Below, one piece after another: positions 45,180 through 55,159 of a DNA stretch of 64,000 nt (its first letter is position 1; each line of letters starts with the position of its first letter). The stretch is from Nereocystis luetkeana. Lineage: Eukaryota; Sar; Phaeophyceae; Laminariales; Laminariaceae. The translations under genes and the position numbers were made by a program. The notes under the pieces were generated by a model. The model had not been told where the DNA came from. It saw only the letters and a list, made by a program, of their open reading frames with translations, and made no database searches. The stretch is taken from the NCBI GenBank assembly GCA_031213475.1, contig JARUPZ010000002.1:3915049-3979048 (forward strand). Reading direction: 5' to 3'.

Positions 45180-46062
45180 ATGTTTGGGGAGATGGTTGGG
45201 GGTAAGGGTTACTCCGGAGGACAGGAGTGGGACTGGATGAGGTACCTTGAGGAGGACCTCAAGGAGTTCGGCATCAAGCTCGAAGGGTGGCGCGAGACAG
45301 CACAGAAAGCCGGCAGATGGTTCCAACGGGTCGAGGAAGGGGCGGAGGCCTTCATGCGGAAATGGCATACAGATGAGAAGGAGGCATCGGCAGAACGGCA
45401 TAGAATAGCTGCGACCACGACCACAGCCGTTGACGCCAACGCGAGTGTGCAGAATGGCAGGGAAGAGGGGGGGGGCGAAAGGGGGACGAGGGGGAATGGC
45501 GGGGGGGGGGAGGGGAGGCGGTCTGCCCAACAGACTGAAGCCTGGTTATGGCCATCATCGTCATGATGCACTCCTTTCTTTGGGACCCAAGTAACTAGCA
45601 TGGTGCCATCTGGGCAACTTTGCGTGTCTGTATGCTCCAGTGCCTGCCTTTGGTATTTTCTTTCCCCCCCGCCCGTGATTATCGCTTTTTTGTCCCTTCT
45701 TTGTTTTCATTTTTCTTTCATTCCCGTTTGTACCTCTTTGTGTCTTTGTTAGTATGGTCCGTTTTGCCTTGCCTTTTTTTCGCGTTTTGCTATCTGCGTC
45801 TGTTTTAGTTTTGTTTTTGTTTTTGTTTTGCTTAGCTTCATCTTCTTTTTTTAGGTTTTTGTCTGCTATTAATAGTCTCCTTTTTGCTTCCCTGGTGTCC
45901 GCAGTGGTGGAGTGCGTATGCCTGTTTTTTGTTTTTTTTGCCTCTGTTTTTACTTGAGGTATTTCTTCCACTCCAGAGTTATTGGAGCCTGTCCTGCGAC
46001 CACGGACTGCATTGAATTGTGAGTTAATGTGAGAACAACAACAACAAAAAACAACAAAAACA
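45180..46062 (+). mobile_element. LINE fragment: ORF2 C-terminus, 3' UTR and (AAC)n tail
   Basis: The frame 45180-45566 encodes about 128 residues. Its first 70 resemble the region after the reverse transcriptase in non-LTR retrotransposons: 'WMRYLEEDLKEFGIKLEGW' then 'RETAQKAGRWFQRVEEGA', with the usual spaced Trp, Asp-Leu and Gly-Ile positions. A low-complexity Gly/Arg/Thr tail leads to a normal stop. About 480 bp of T-rich 3' untranslated region follows, ending in 'gttaatgtgagaacaacaac' and a CAA-rich tail near 46060. The copy is heavily 5'-truncated, as is usual for LINEs; no RT or endonuclease remains. The same 3' end is found on the opposite strand at 41928-42138. Confidence 0.7.
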
Positions 46063-46289
46063 TGTATCCAACAGAGGTTCTCGTAGCAGGTGCCACCACT
46101 ACTACTGACTGCTGTACAACTACAGCAGATTTTCTCCTGTTTCTCCGTCCCCTCGTCAGTAGGAGGGTAGCCCTGACAATATCACTTGCAGCACATGGCC
46201 CGAACGTTGCTGTGGACAGACAGGCGAAGTCTGCGTAGTTGGGTTTCGTTAGTTATTACCAGGTACGTACGTAGTAGGTAGAAGAAAGA

Positions 46290-46515
46290 GCTAAAAAACC
46301 AAAGCCGTCTGCCTGCTGTGGACAGGCCCAGTCTGCCTGCTGTTGAGTGCTGCGGACAGGCTCAATCTTCCTGCTGTGGATAGGCCCAGTCTGCCTGCTG
46401 TGGACAGGCCCAGTCTGCCTGCTGTGGACAAGCATAGTCTGCCTGCTGTGGGCAGGCACAGTGTGCATGCTGTGGACAGGCGCAGTCTGCCTGCTGTTGG
46501 CACAGGCACATAAAC
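46290..46515. repeat. 24-bp minisatellite
   Basis: About nine copies of a unit like 'cagtctgcctgctgtggacaggcc', some truncated. A minus-strand open frame runs through it but codes only for the repeat (Ser-Thr-Ala-Gly-Arg-Leu). Confidence 0.85.
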
Positions 46516-46904
46516 CGTTATGAATTTGTATTTTGAACACGGCCCAGCACAGACGTGCCTACACACGTTGCCGCACCTAGCTCGACGAACTGTGAACGAT
46601 TTTCCACCCCACCAGGACGAGAAAGTGTCTTGCGTGTGTGTGCGTGCACAGAGCCCGCCGGGACTGGATTTGGTGGCGTGTGCGTCGAGCACGGTGGTGA
46701 AAGGTGGACCAAAAAAATGTTGAATCCACACACCAACTGACACACACACACACAGAAAAAATCAAAACAGGCACCCTACCCTCGTACCCGAGCCGTTATG
46801 AAGAGGCTTTTTTTTCCTTGGTTAAAAACCAAGTAAAAAAAGGCTCGCTTCGCTCGCTCGCCTCATTATTAAATACAGAACATCGTTTATTGTTGTTGTT
46901 GTTG

Positions 46905-47239
46905 TTGTTGTTGTTGTGCGTAGGTTTAGCAATCTGGGAGAAGGGATCTTTAGGGATGTTTTTGACTTGAAAAATGGGTAGCGTGGTCTGCACTTCGGAA
47001 TCGTCGTCCGCGACTGAAAAATTTCCTGGTTCGATGCAAACGCGGCGCAGCCGCGTGTATGGCGAGTTTTGGCCCGTTTTGGCTGCGGTTTGGGGTCAGG
47101 GTTAGGGTTAGTAGGGTTGGGGTTAGAGTCGGGGGTTGGGTTGGGTCTTCGCCCGTACCTTGATCCCAACAGCAACCAGAACACCTGAACAGCCTACCAA
47201 CCTAGAGATCCCTTCTCCCAGATTGTTTAAGGTCGTAGT

Positions 47240-47240
<1 letters not shown>
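46905..47240. mobile_element. Inverted-repeat element containing telomere-like repeats
   Basis: A perfect 19-bp inverted pair, 'aatctgggagaagggatct' at about 46931 and its complement at about 47204, lies inside longer imperfect arms. Outside each arm lies a (GTT)n run. The interior holds 'ggttagggttagtagggtt' at about 47099-47117 and further degenerate copies up to 47145. A MITE-like element is the simplest reading. Confidence 0.6.
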
Positions 47241-47272
<32 letters not shown>

Positions 47273-47612
47273 CTTCACATTAAATCGTCCTTTCTACCCA
47301 GCGTCATCAGTACACCCAGTGCCCGTCCTGATTCCCTATCCTAGAGAGATACTGATTCTGTGGTCACAGACTGTGAGACAGAGGAAGACCAAAAATAAAA
47401 CTAAATCGCAAATTCAAGTTTCAAGCAAGTGAAGTGTCAGCGTACCGGGTACGAGAACACAACAGCACAAGCAAGAACGGAAACATAAGAGCAAAAGACA
47501 ATAGAACCGAAAATACAAAAATCTGAATTGAAAAAAAGAAAAAAAAGAAAAAAAACAGAATGCAAACGACGCAAGGACTTCAGAAAGGCTGCTAGACGGA
47601 AAGTGTTTGTGG
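47229..47612 (-). mobile_element. LINE 3' end, 5'-truncated (copy c)
   Basis: Minus-strand 3' untranslated region: T-rich, with 'gtctgtgaccacag' and ending 'tttaatgtgaagacaacaac'. The (GTT)n on the plus strand at about 47229-47275 is the tail. It is a diverged member of the family at 45180-46062. Confidence 0.65.
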
Positions 47613-47614
47613 TA

Positions 47615-47912
47615 TGTTGTTGTTGTTCTCACATTAACTTTCTGACGAAGGAGTCCGTGGTCACACAAAGGTGCTGGAGCCCTAGGAAGATCCGAAAAAC
47701 AAAAAAAATCGAAAATTCGGCGGCCTCAAAATACACGAGACGGAAAAAGCGCACACAAGATAAAACCAATGTGCAAAACTGAACTAACATGGCCGCGGGT
47801 ATATCCTCTCAACTATAATATAGAAGAGTACCCCCGTTCCCGCCACTAACCAACTCGTGGCTGCTGACTACAGCGGATGCTGTCTGAAGTGCTGCCTGCA
47901 CCGTACGAAACG
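47615..47912 (-). mobile_element. LINE 3' end, 5'-truncated (copy d)
   Basis: Near-identical to 42775-43078. Its tail abuts the body of copy c. Its truncated 5' end abuts the leader repeat at 47912, giving nested insertions. Confidence 0.75.
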
Positions 47913-48306
47913 GTATGCGGTAGCTTGATACGGGTCTGCGGATATTGGGGGTTTCATATGTTGTCGGGTTTCGTATTATGTATCGGGGCATTATATAGTA
48001 TGCCTCGTCGATGGAGAGATGGAGCTGCTCCTCCGGGAGCAGTCGCTGATGTTAATGATACGGCCCAGGGTTTGATGATGATGATACTGCCTGTCTATAT
48101 GTGAGTGGTGCAGCCGGTGACAATCTTGGTACGGCTTACCTCCTGTGTGTGGTTTATGCGGTGGGGTCTCTGACAGAACGGTATTGATCCAACCTGGTGT
48201 GTGTTGTGTTTGGCTTATTGTAACTAGTATTTGATTTGCTCTTCCTCAGCGATCATGGTGTAGACCACGCGTGTATCACGTGCATGCGTCCGACAGCTCC
48301 TGTGAT
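47912..48306 (+). repeat. Three-copy leader repeat, copy 2, with a likely intron
   Basis: Contains an ATG (about 48000) opening a 34-codon frame that begins 'MPRRWRDGAAPPGAVADVND' and reaches a GTGAGTGG donor at about 48102. A pyrimidine-rich stretch with CTTCCTCAG lies at about 48241-48250, and 'GVDHACITCMRPTAPVI' is encoded beyond it. The same donor and acceptor are conserved in copy 3. It leads into the zinc-knuckle region at 48409-50033. Confidence 0.8.
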
Positions 48307-48408
48307 CAAACACGATATCGTGACTCCGGGCCCGGAGGACACTGGAGGGTTATACTGTGTTAGAGGAAAACACCTACTGGTGGAAGGGCGTCTGTGGTGG
48401 TATGGCGC

Positions 48409-48743
48409 AAATGGAGGAGCTGCTTGATATGGAGGCGCAGGAGGAACGACGGTATGGAGGTGACGCGCGGTTGCAGCACCAGCAGTATGACTTTGGTTGA
48501 CAACAGCAGCAAAGCTGGGGTGGAGGCCAGAGTTATCAGCAGCAACATCATCAGCGGCAGTATGGAGGCCGAGGGCAGCAACAGCCTCGGCCTCAGCAGC
48601 AGCACCTTGGTGGGCAACAGCAGCAACGCTGGATTGGAGACCAGAGGTATCAGCAGCAGCATCATCGGCGGCAGTATGGAGGCCGAGGGCAGCAACAGCC
48701 TCAGCCTCAACAGCAGCAACGCTGGGGTGGAGGCCAGAGTTTT

Positions 48744-48777
<34 letters not shown>

Positions 48778-50033
48778 GGCGGCAGCCACATGCTGCTTCG
48801 GAGTGGTGCACTGGGACGGCTGGTAACACCGATCGCGTGTGGTATCAGCCTCAGTCCCCTCCGCCTGCAGCAGCGTCGATGTACGGATCCTCCATGTGCG
48901 CACGGTGTGGTGCCCGAGGGCATAGGGATGTGATTTGCCGTGCACCCAACAGTGTGTGCGACGACTTCATCTTTCATGGTCGCATGGCCAGGCAGTGTAT
49001 CACTGCCCAGCCTGCTGTCGTCTACGCGCCGAACTACTACAGTATGCCGCAGGCTGGAACGCCGGCGCCCCAGCAGCCACGGGTGGAGCCGACAGCGACG
49101 AGCTCGGCAACGAGCTACTCTACCGATGTGGTGTGGAGTTCCCGACGCGAGCCTCCACCGAACGAGCTCTGTGATGCTGAAGAGCCGCGTGTAACGTCTG
49201 TGCTGCAGCAGGATTACCCTGAGGTGGTGGACCTTGGTGTTGCTTTGTCCGACATGGTGGAGCTCGATGATGCTAAGCCCGAGGTGGAGATTGGTGTGGC
49301 CGTGTCCGACGTGGTGGAGCTTGGTCTTGCTATGTCCGAGGTGGAGCTTGGTCTTGCTTTGTCCGACGTGATGGATTTCGGTGATGCCAAGCCTGAGGAG
49401 GTGGAGCTTGTTGTTGCTTTGTCTGGCGTGGTGGATCTCGGTGATGCTAAGCCTGAGGTGGTGGAGCTTGGTGTTGCCGTGTCCGAGGTGGTGGAGCTTG
49501 GTCTTGCTGTGTCCGAGGTGGAGCTTGGTGTTGCTGTGTCCGAAGTGCTGGAGCTCGGTGATGCTGAGCCTGAGGTGGTGAAGCTTGGTGGTACTGTGTC
49601 CGAGGTGGTGGGCCTTGGTTATGCTGAGTCTGAGGTAGTGAAGCTTGGTGTTACTGTGTCCGAGGTGGTGGGCCTTGGTGATGCTGAGCCTGAGGTCGTG
49701 AAGCTTGGTGTTACTGTCTCCGAGGTGGTGGGCCTTGGTTATGCTGAGCATGAGGTGGTAGAACTTGGTGTTGCTGTGTCCGAGGTGCGCAACTCCGGTC
49801 AGAAGGGGGGGTCAACGTACCCCTTCGACCGGGGGAAACTCATATGGGCGAGGCTGGCACCGAGTGGCTGGGAATACGGATCTGGCTCGGTTTGGGGGGG
49901 GTATGGTGGCGGATGGGGAGACGGGGATTGCGAGGGGGCGGGACTAGCAGCGGCAGCAGCAGCGGCAAACGAGATTTCCCGTTCGACCCTGGGAAACAGG
50001 TATGTAATATTTTTCCAGTGTCGCCCACTTTAG
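48409..50033 (+). mobile_element. Zinc-knuckle, Gln-rich ORF with acidic tandem repeats (Gag/ORF1-like)
   Basis: The plus-strand frame is open from 48501 to the stop at 50031-50033. The first part is Gln-, His- and Gly-rich in repeats ('QQQRWGGGQSF', 'RRQYGGRGQQQP'). A CCHC knuckle 'CARCGARGHRDVIC' follows at about 48897. From about 49215 to 49790 there is a run of 14-15-residue repeats such as 'EVVELGVAVSEV', acidic and hydrophobic. The C-terminus is Gly-rich. Gln-rich plus CCHC architecture suits a retroelement nucleic-acid-binding protein, and the preceding leader occurs three times in the window. No reverse transcriptase or LTR is seen, so the element class is unknown; a host zinc-knuckle protein is an alternative. 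It looks somewhat decayed at the 5' side. Confidence 0.5.
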
Positions 50034-50769
50034 GTTTGGTGGACTTGATCTTTTCTGTTTGTCCTTTTTTGTTTGTCCTTTTGTGTGCTTTCTTTGTGTT
50101 TGCCTGGTATGTTCTGAAATGAAGTGTGCAATATTGCGGAAGGTGTGGCGTACCTGGTACCTGGTATGTCTTTCATGACATAAGCATTTTCACCGCGGCT
50201 GCTGTCTACGTACCCGTATATTAACCAGAGGGTATGAGGGAACCGTACCACGTCTGCTACCTGATTCCATACTGTTGTGTCTGGCAAAACGGACGTGCCT
50301 GCGTTGCCAATTACCCACTTGAATATGAGGAAGACCAACTATGAATAGAAATCAGTACTGACGTTGTCTTGTCACCATTGTTTTGAGTGAAATCATGAGG
50401 GGGGGTTTGATGGCATGATTCTACTCGTAGACATAGTGCATAATGATCTGACTCGTTATCTAACGAGTAACCTCGGTTTCTGGCACGAACTGGCCTGATT
50501 TCTGACGCTGACCCACCCGATACTGCCCACTGCACCCTGCGGCTTTGCGAGATGCAGTCCATGTCGCGGCAACATGGAGCCGCGGCGGAAGACAAGTGTC
50601 GCATCCGTATTGTAGGGAGCAGGAGACGGAGGTTGAGAGGTGGGGTTGTGGGGTGTTTGGACGTGAGTTTGTTTCTTTTTATTTCATGGTTGAGGTATTT
50701 TGGAGTCGTAATGACATCGCAACTTTTTTATGATGAGTGCTTTGTCGTCTACCGAGCAGGGGGGGGAAT

Positions 50770-50905
50770 AGTAGCTGTACTCGGTAACACCACGAAGCCT
50801 TTCTATCGCAGATAGTGGAGTTCAGTTGGAGTGTCATAGTAGCTGTACTCGGTAAAACGACGAAGACTTTCTATCGCAGATAGTGGACTTCAGTTGGAGT
50901 GAGCT
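50770..50905 (+). repeat. Tandem duplication of a ~68-bp unit
   Basis: Two copies of 'gtagctgtactcggtaa' ... 'ctttctatcgcagatagtgg' ... 'ttcagttggagtg' lie end to end at about 50770-50836 and 50837-50900. They differ at only a few positions. Confidence 0.85.
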
Positions 50906-51115
50906 CATAAGTGGATGCGGACCATGCACGCAAGGGTACTGACCGTTGGTCTGTCTCTGGTGGAGTGATTTTGTTCGCGGATGTCTGTTCATCGTTTTCC
51001 TCTACTGGATGTAGATGTCTAAGGCATGTGTTTAACGGGGAGTCTGAGATCAACACGTGCGGTCGGCAGAGCAGCATGCCGATTTTGTCATCAAACCATT
51101 GCCCGCTTAGATGTT
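50905..51115 (+). mobile_element. Copia RNase H remnant
   Basis: A short plus-strand fragment with 'DADHARKGTDRWSVSGGVIL', the signature of the copia RNase H domain. Weaker similarity to the following 'EQHAD' region lies near 51060-51090. It is a broken relic with no LTR nearby. By motif wording it is nearer the 21-28 kb family than the 57 kb family, but this is uncertain. Confidence 0.65.
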
Positions 51116-51129
51116 TCGTTTTGGGCTTG

Positions 51130-51770
51130 ACTTTGTGATGAATTTGTGGTGATTTCTTTCGTTTATTTTAGGGAATTGGAGAAAGTATTGGGATGTACTC
51201 ATGCGTTGAGTGATGTTAATTACGCCAATAGGGTATGCCGATGGTCTTGATGAATCGTGCCGTACCCGTTGGCTTTTGATTAAGTATGCACAACGTACAG
51301 GGGACCCAAAATTACTATTAATAGTATCCATAGTACTTTTAAATTTAGATGCAGTATGTTGTTGACTTTTTTTGCATACTCCCGGAGTGAGCGCCTACTA
51401 ATAACAGGGGGGCTATTATAGTTCGATTTGAGATGTCCTACATCAGAGACGTTCTGTTGTTCTGCTCTTCGAGAGTGCAAAACAGGGGGGCCGATGCTAT
51501 CGGGCGGTACGATATCTATGTGAAGGCGGTGTTATTGATTGTGTTTGAAGATTTTACCAACATACTTACGTTTGTTGGATTTTTCCCTTCCCATAGTTAC
51601 TGTCTTGATATATTTTAGGAGGTTTATACTGGAATCGAGATTGAGAGATGTGGAATTTGGGATTGCCGTTTTACCTTGGCAACGATGAAGGATGGAATTT
51701 GGGGTTGCCGTTTTACCTGGCAATTGGTGATAAGATATTCGAGACCTATCGTATCGATCACCGAATAGGG
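51130..51770. other. No gene seen
   Basis: AT-rich with no protein-like frame. A short direct repeat, 'tgccgttttacc' with 'ggaatttggg', occurs twice at about 51651-51720. Confidence 0.45.
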
Positions 51771-51775
51771 CGGCT

Positions 51776-52183
51776 GTTTGTGGTATGCGGTAGCTTGATA
51801 CGGGTGTGCGGATATTGGGGGTTTCATATGTTGTGGGGTTTCGTATTATGTATCGGGACATTATTTAGTATGCCTCGTCGATGGAGAGATGGAGCTGCTC
51901 CTCCGGGAGCAGTCGCTGATGTTAATGATACGGCCCAGGGTTTGATGATGATGATACTGCCTGTCTATATGTGAGTGGTGCAGCCGGTGACAATCTTGGT
52001 GCGGCTTACCTCCTGTGTGTGGTTTATGCGGTGGGGTCTCTGACAGAACGGTATTGATCCAACCTGGTGTGTGTTGTGTTTGGCTCATTGTAACTAGTAC
52101 TTTTTTTTCTCTTCCTCAGCGATCATGGTGTCGACCACGCGTGTGTCACGTGCATGCGTCCGACAGCTCCTGTGATCAAACAG
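51776..52183 (+). repeat. Three-copy leader repeat, copy 3, with a likely intron
   Basis: Matches copy 2 from the first base to 'gtgatcaaaca'. The donor GTGAGTGG at about 51972 and acceptor TCCTCAG at about 52119 are conserved. After 52183 the sequence diverges into a frame with 'LRKGRYLLHGPSNTKEMEI', different from the zinc-knuckle region after copy 2. Confidence 0.8.
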
Positions 52184-52561
52184 AAAGCATACGTACTCAG
52201 GAAGGGCAGGTATCTGCTGCACGGACCAAGCAACACGAAAGAGATGGAGATACAGGCAAACGTCTATAAGAGCTATTCGAACCGATACCTAGCCACCCGA
52301 TCTATCATTTCGTTTCTGCATTCGTCGACAACTGCATCAATCAGAACAGCTGCCCCTCCCCCCCCCCCCCCCTCCCCTTGTCGCCGTTCTTGGTCTCCTC
52401 TGCTGCGTGGCGCAGCCGGCTCTTCTGCGCTTCGTCCCTGTGCCACCTCGCCATGAAGCAGTCCACCGCTTCGACGACCCCCCGGTACCACTTCCCGCTC
52501 TTCTTAGTCGCCCTCGGCCATAATAACGGTGATCTTTCAATATCATTGATGATATTGGAAT

Positions 52562-52715
52562 ATCAAACAAGGGGATCCCCTAAGGTCTGTAGGGATCCCC
52601 CAAGATATGAGGGGAACCCCTAAGATATGATGGGATCCCCCAAGGTATGATGGGATCCCCTAAGATATTATGGGATCCCCTAAGGCAAAAGGGATCCCCT
52701 AACTAGGGAGATCCC
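52562..52715. repeat. Minisatellite of palindromic GGGATCCCC units
   Basis: About eight copies of a 20-26 bp unit such as 'gggatcccctaagatatgat'. Each unit carries a near-palindromic GGGGATCCCC core. The array could fold into repeated small hairpins. A distant echo ('gggatcccgcaag') lies near 56060. Confidence 0.85.
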
Positions 52716-52719
52716 CTAT

Positions 52720-55045
52720 CTCGCAACAACGTATCTATTCCGAACAGCAGGGGGGAGCTTTCCGTGGACCCCTCGGTGGCTTGAAAAACCCTGAGGTCGT
52801 CTGCTAGGCATTGGGACCAGTTTTTTTCCGGTCGGCCTCCTCCTGGGTTTTCCCCACCAGCAATCGTCCCAAACATCACCCGGCAGGTCAGCCGCTATTT
52901 GGTCGTCCGCTGTACGGTGTTACAAATAAAACACTAACACAGCATAATAACGTGGTGGCCAGCATTAGTATTAATAACACTACGTTATCTGAACCCCCCG
53001 TATGATATTGCCTCAGGCTCGGATCACCAAACGTTTAACTGCTACCTGGTACGTTAGAAACGTTACAGTCTGATATAGCCGGCCGAGATATGAAACATTT
53101 TGTTAAGATATGTTAGCCTCAATGCGGAGGTCTCTCTAACATTGTGTCACGGGGGTGATACCGTCAGTAAATATCTGATTGCAGCATCCCGTTACCATCG
53201 TGTTACCATACAAAACAATCCATATATAATATTCTTACTGAGTTACCGTTGGGGCCGAAGTCGTTCCAACGTCGCAATGTTACTACAGTACGTTACCCTT
53301 CGAGTTCGTCCCGATATCTATAACATGTGTTACCTGTGTTGTTAGTGGAAAAGCCGCGTAGCGGAGAGTAACATCACGTAGCCGTGTTAAGTGTTGCCCA
53401 ATTTCGTCGACATCCCAGTAGGGGACACACCGATAAAGTACAAAATATGCCCGGGAGTGAGGATGGCATGTGGTATCCCTGGTGAAAAAACGCCTGTGTA
53501 TTTCGAAACCCCAAAACAGGGGATATTTGAAAGGGACTCCCGCAAAAAAAACATTTTGTTCAGGAAACCCCGCCAGTACAATATATCCATATATAACACA
53601 GTGCGTTACCCACCTACGGTATACGGTATAACGTAATTTGCATACTGTACTCGCACGTAGGAGCTAACACGGTGGTAGTAACATACTGTTGATGTTAGAT
53701 CGGGAATATACGCTATAATACCAGTATCTGCCAACTTGTGTCACTACATATATTGCATACGAGCTTACACATTAACATAATGCTGGAGAGGCGATGCGTC
53801 ACATGCACCATGATCCACGGGAACCACCGCCCACCGTGGTTTCGTCCCGCTAGAAGATGATATGTTCTGCATATATATCCATGGGTTGTGGTGCACGGAT
53901 GTATGGTTGGCTGTGCGGGGTGTGTGACGTGTGGCAGGCTGCTTTGTTTATTAGCTAGCTATGATTTGACTGGAATGCACGGGAAAAATATGTTGACCTG
54001 ATAGACAGGCGTGGTGACGGGAAGGGACGCTTGAATACACCCCTCTGGGGTGTAGGGCGGGAAAACACATGATGATAGCTGTTGACGGGAAGGAATGGTA
54101 TTGTTTGGGCAAACATAAATGTTTCGGCGCGGAAACTGACTATAATTTCTGGCGGAAAATATGTTCTGGACGAGAAGACGCAGCAACGGTGAAGTGAACG
54201 TTCCTTTGGGCGTGAAGGAATCGCAAGTTTTGGACGGAAACGTATTGTTATCCTGACAAGAAGGGGGCGGTAATTTAAGCCCGCGAGTATTTTCTTCAAG
54301 GAGGGAGAATGGTTTACGGTGTCTGTACGGACGGTAGGGTGGGACGGGATAGCGGGGGAAAAAGAACGGCGAAATTTCCACCCCGCCCCATCCCGTCAAG
54401 GTTGTCTGTCATCGTTGCTGTCCCGTCACGTCAACTATCGCTTTATCTAACCTTGGCATGGTTGAAATGTTTTTCCCCATCGTAGTAGTGTCAAAATGTT
54501 AAGATTATCTTCAATGTTGAGGAGACGTATTCAATCAAGTAAGTGTAAAAAATGCAGACACGTCCAGTTGCACATCTTCTTGTGACGAGATTAAAGTACA
54601 AGACTGTCAGGTTTTGGCCTCACACGAGGAATTCTCAAGGTTGTGGACACGCGTACGAACGAATACCTGGTATAAATTCCAGCCATGTTTCATTATTACC
54701 TGCGGTGCTGCTGTTTGAATGTATGTATGTATGTATATATGTATGTAAGTATGCCTGGTACCCGTGCTATATTTTATTGGCTGCTAACATTCAAGTACGA
54801 AGTGGGCTAGGTCAGCATAGATAAGTCACGTGCTTGGCAAAACATTTTTCAGGCAACTTTGACTTGGTGCACTGCTGCTCTCAGGTCTAGTGTTAATACT
54901 AATATCGGACATAGTAAAGCACGCGAGCTTCAACGTCGATCAACCTTCTCATAAATACTTGTAAGAACAAAACCAAGGTGAAGTACTACTACTACTGCTG
55001 GTATGTCTACTTATAAAAACGTTAAATATGTACCGAATGGCGTAT
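52720..55045. other. Gene-poor AT-rich stretch
   Basis: No protein-like frame. A (TATG)n microsatellite lies at about 54719-54750. Two TACCTGGTA motifs are at 53043 and 54664. Confidence 0.5.
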
Positions 55046-55049
55046 TATC

Positions 55050-55154
55050 CCTTTTAAAATTTAGAATTAACCGCAGTCAGTTCCGTTTTGGGGACAAAAC
55101 ACACTAATTTTTCAAGTAGTTTGCCCCCAAAACGGGACCCCGGTCATAAAAGGG
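55050..55154. mobile_element. MITE-like inverted repeat, family 2 copy 2
   Basis: Arms with 'ccgttttggggacaaa' and its complement pair around an AT-rich centre. The sequence matches 42163-42270, especially 'aagtagtttgcccccaaaac'. More diverged than copy 1. Confidence 0.75.
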
Positions 55155-55159
55155 TTGAT

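Noticed and set aside
45561-45971. 136-codon Lys-rich minus-strand frame
   Set aside because: It is the reverse of the T-rich LINE 3' untranslated region.
41928-46062. A 4-kb DNA transposon with 200-bp terminal inverted repeats
   Set aside because: The two inverted ends are better explained as two LINE 3' ends on opposite strands, since each ends in an AAC tail and only one carries an ORF2 tail.
46291-46749. 152-codon minus-strand frame
   Set aside because: Half of it is the 24-bp minisatellite; no start or domain supports it.
48360-49751. 463-codon minus-strand His/Leu/Ser-rich frame
   Set aside because: Antisense to the zinc-knuckle ORF and its DNA repeats; the CCHC motif is on the plus strand.
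52562-52715. CRISPR-like array
   Set aside because: Units are contiguous and degenerate with no unique spacers, and the genome is eukaryotic.
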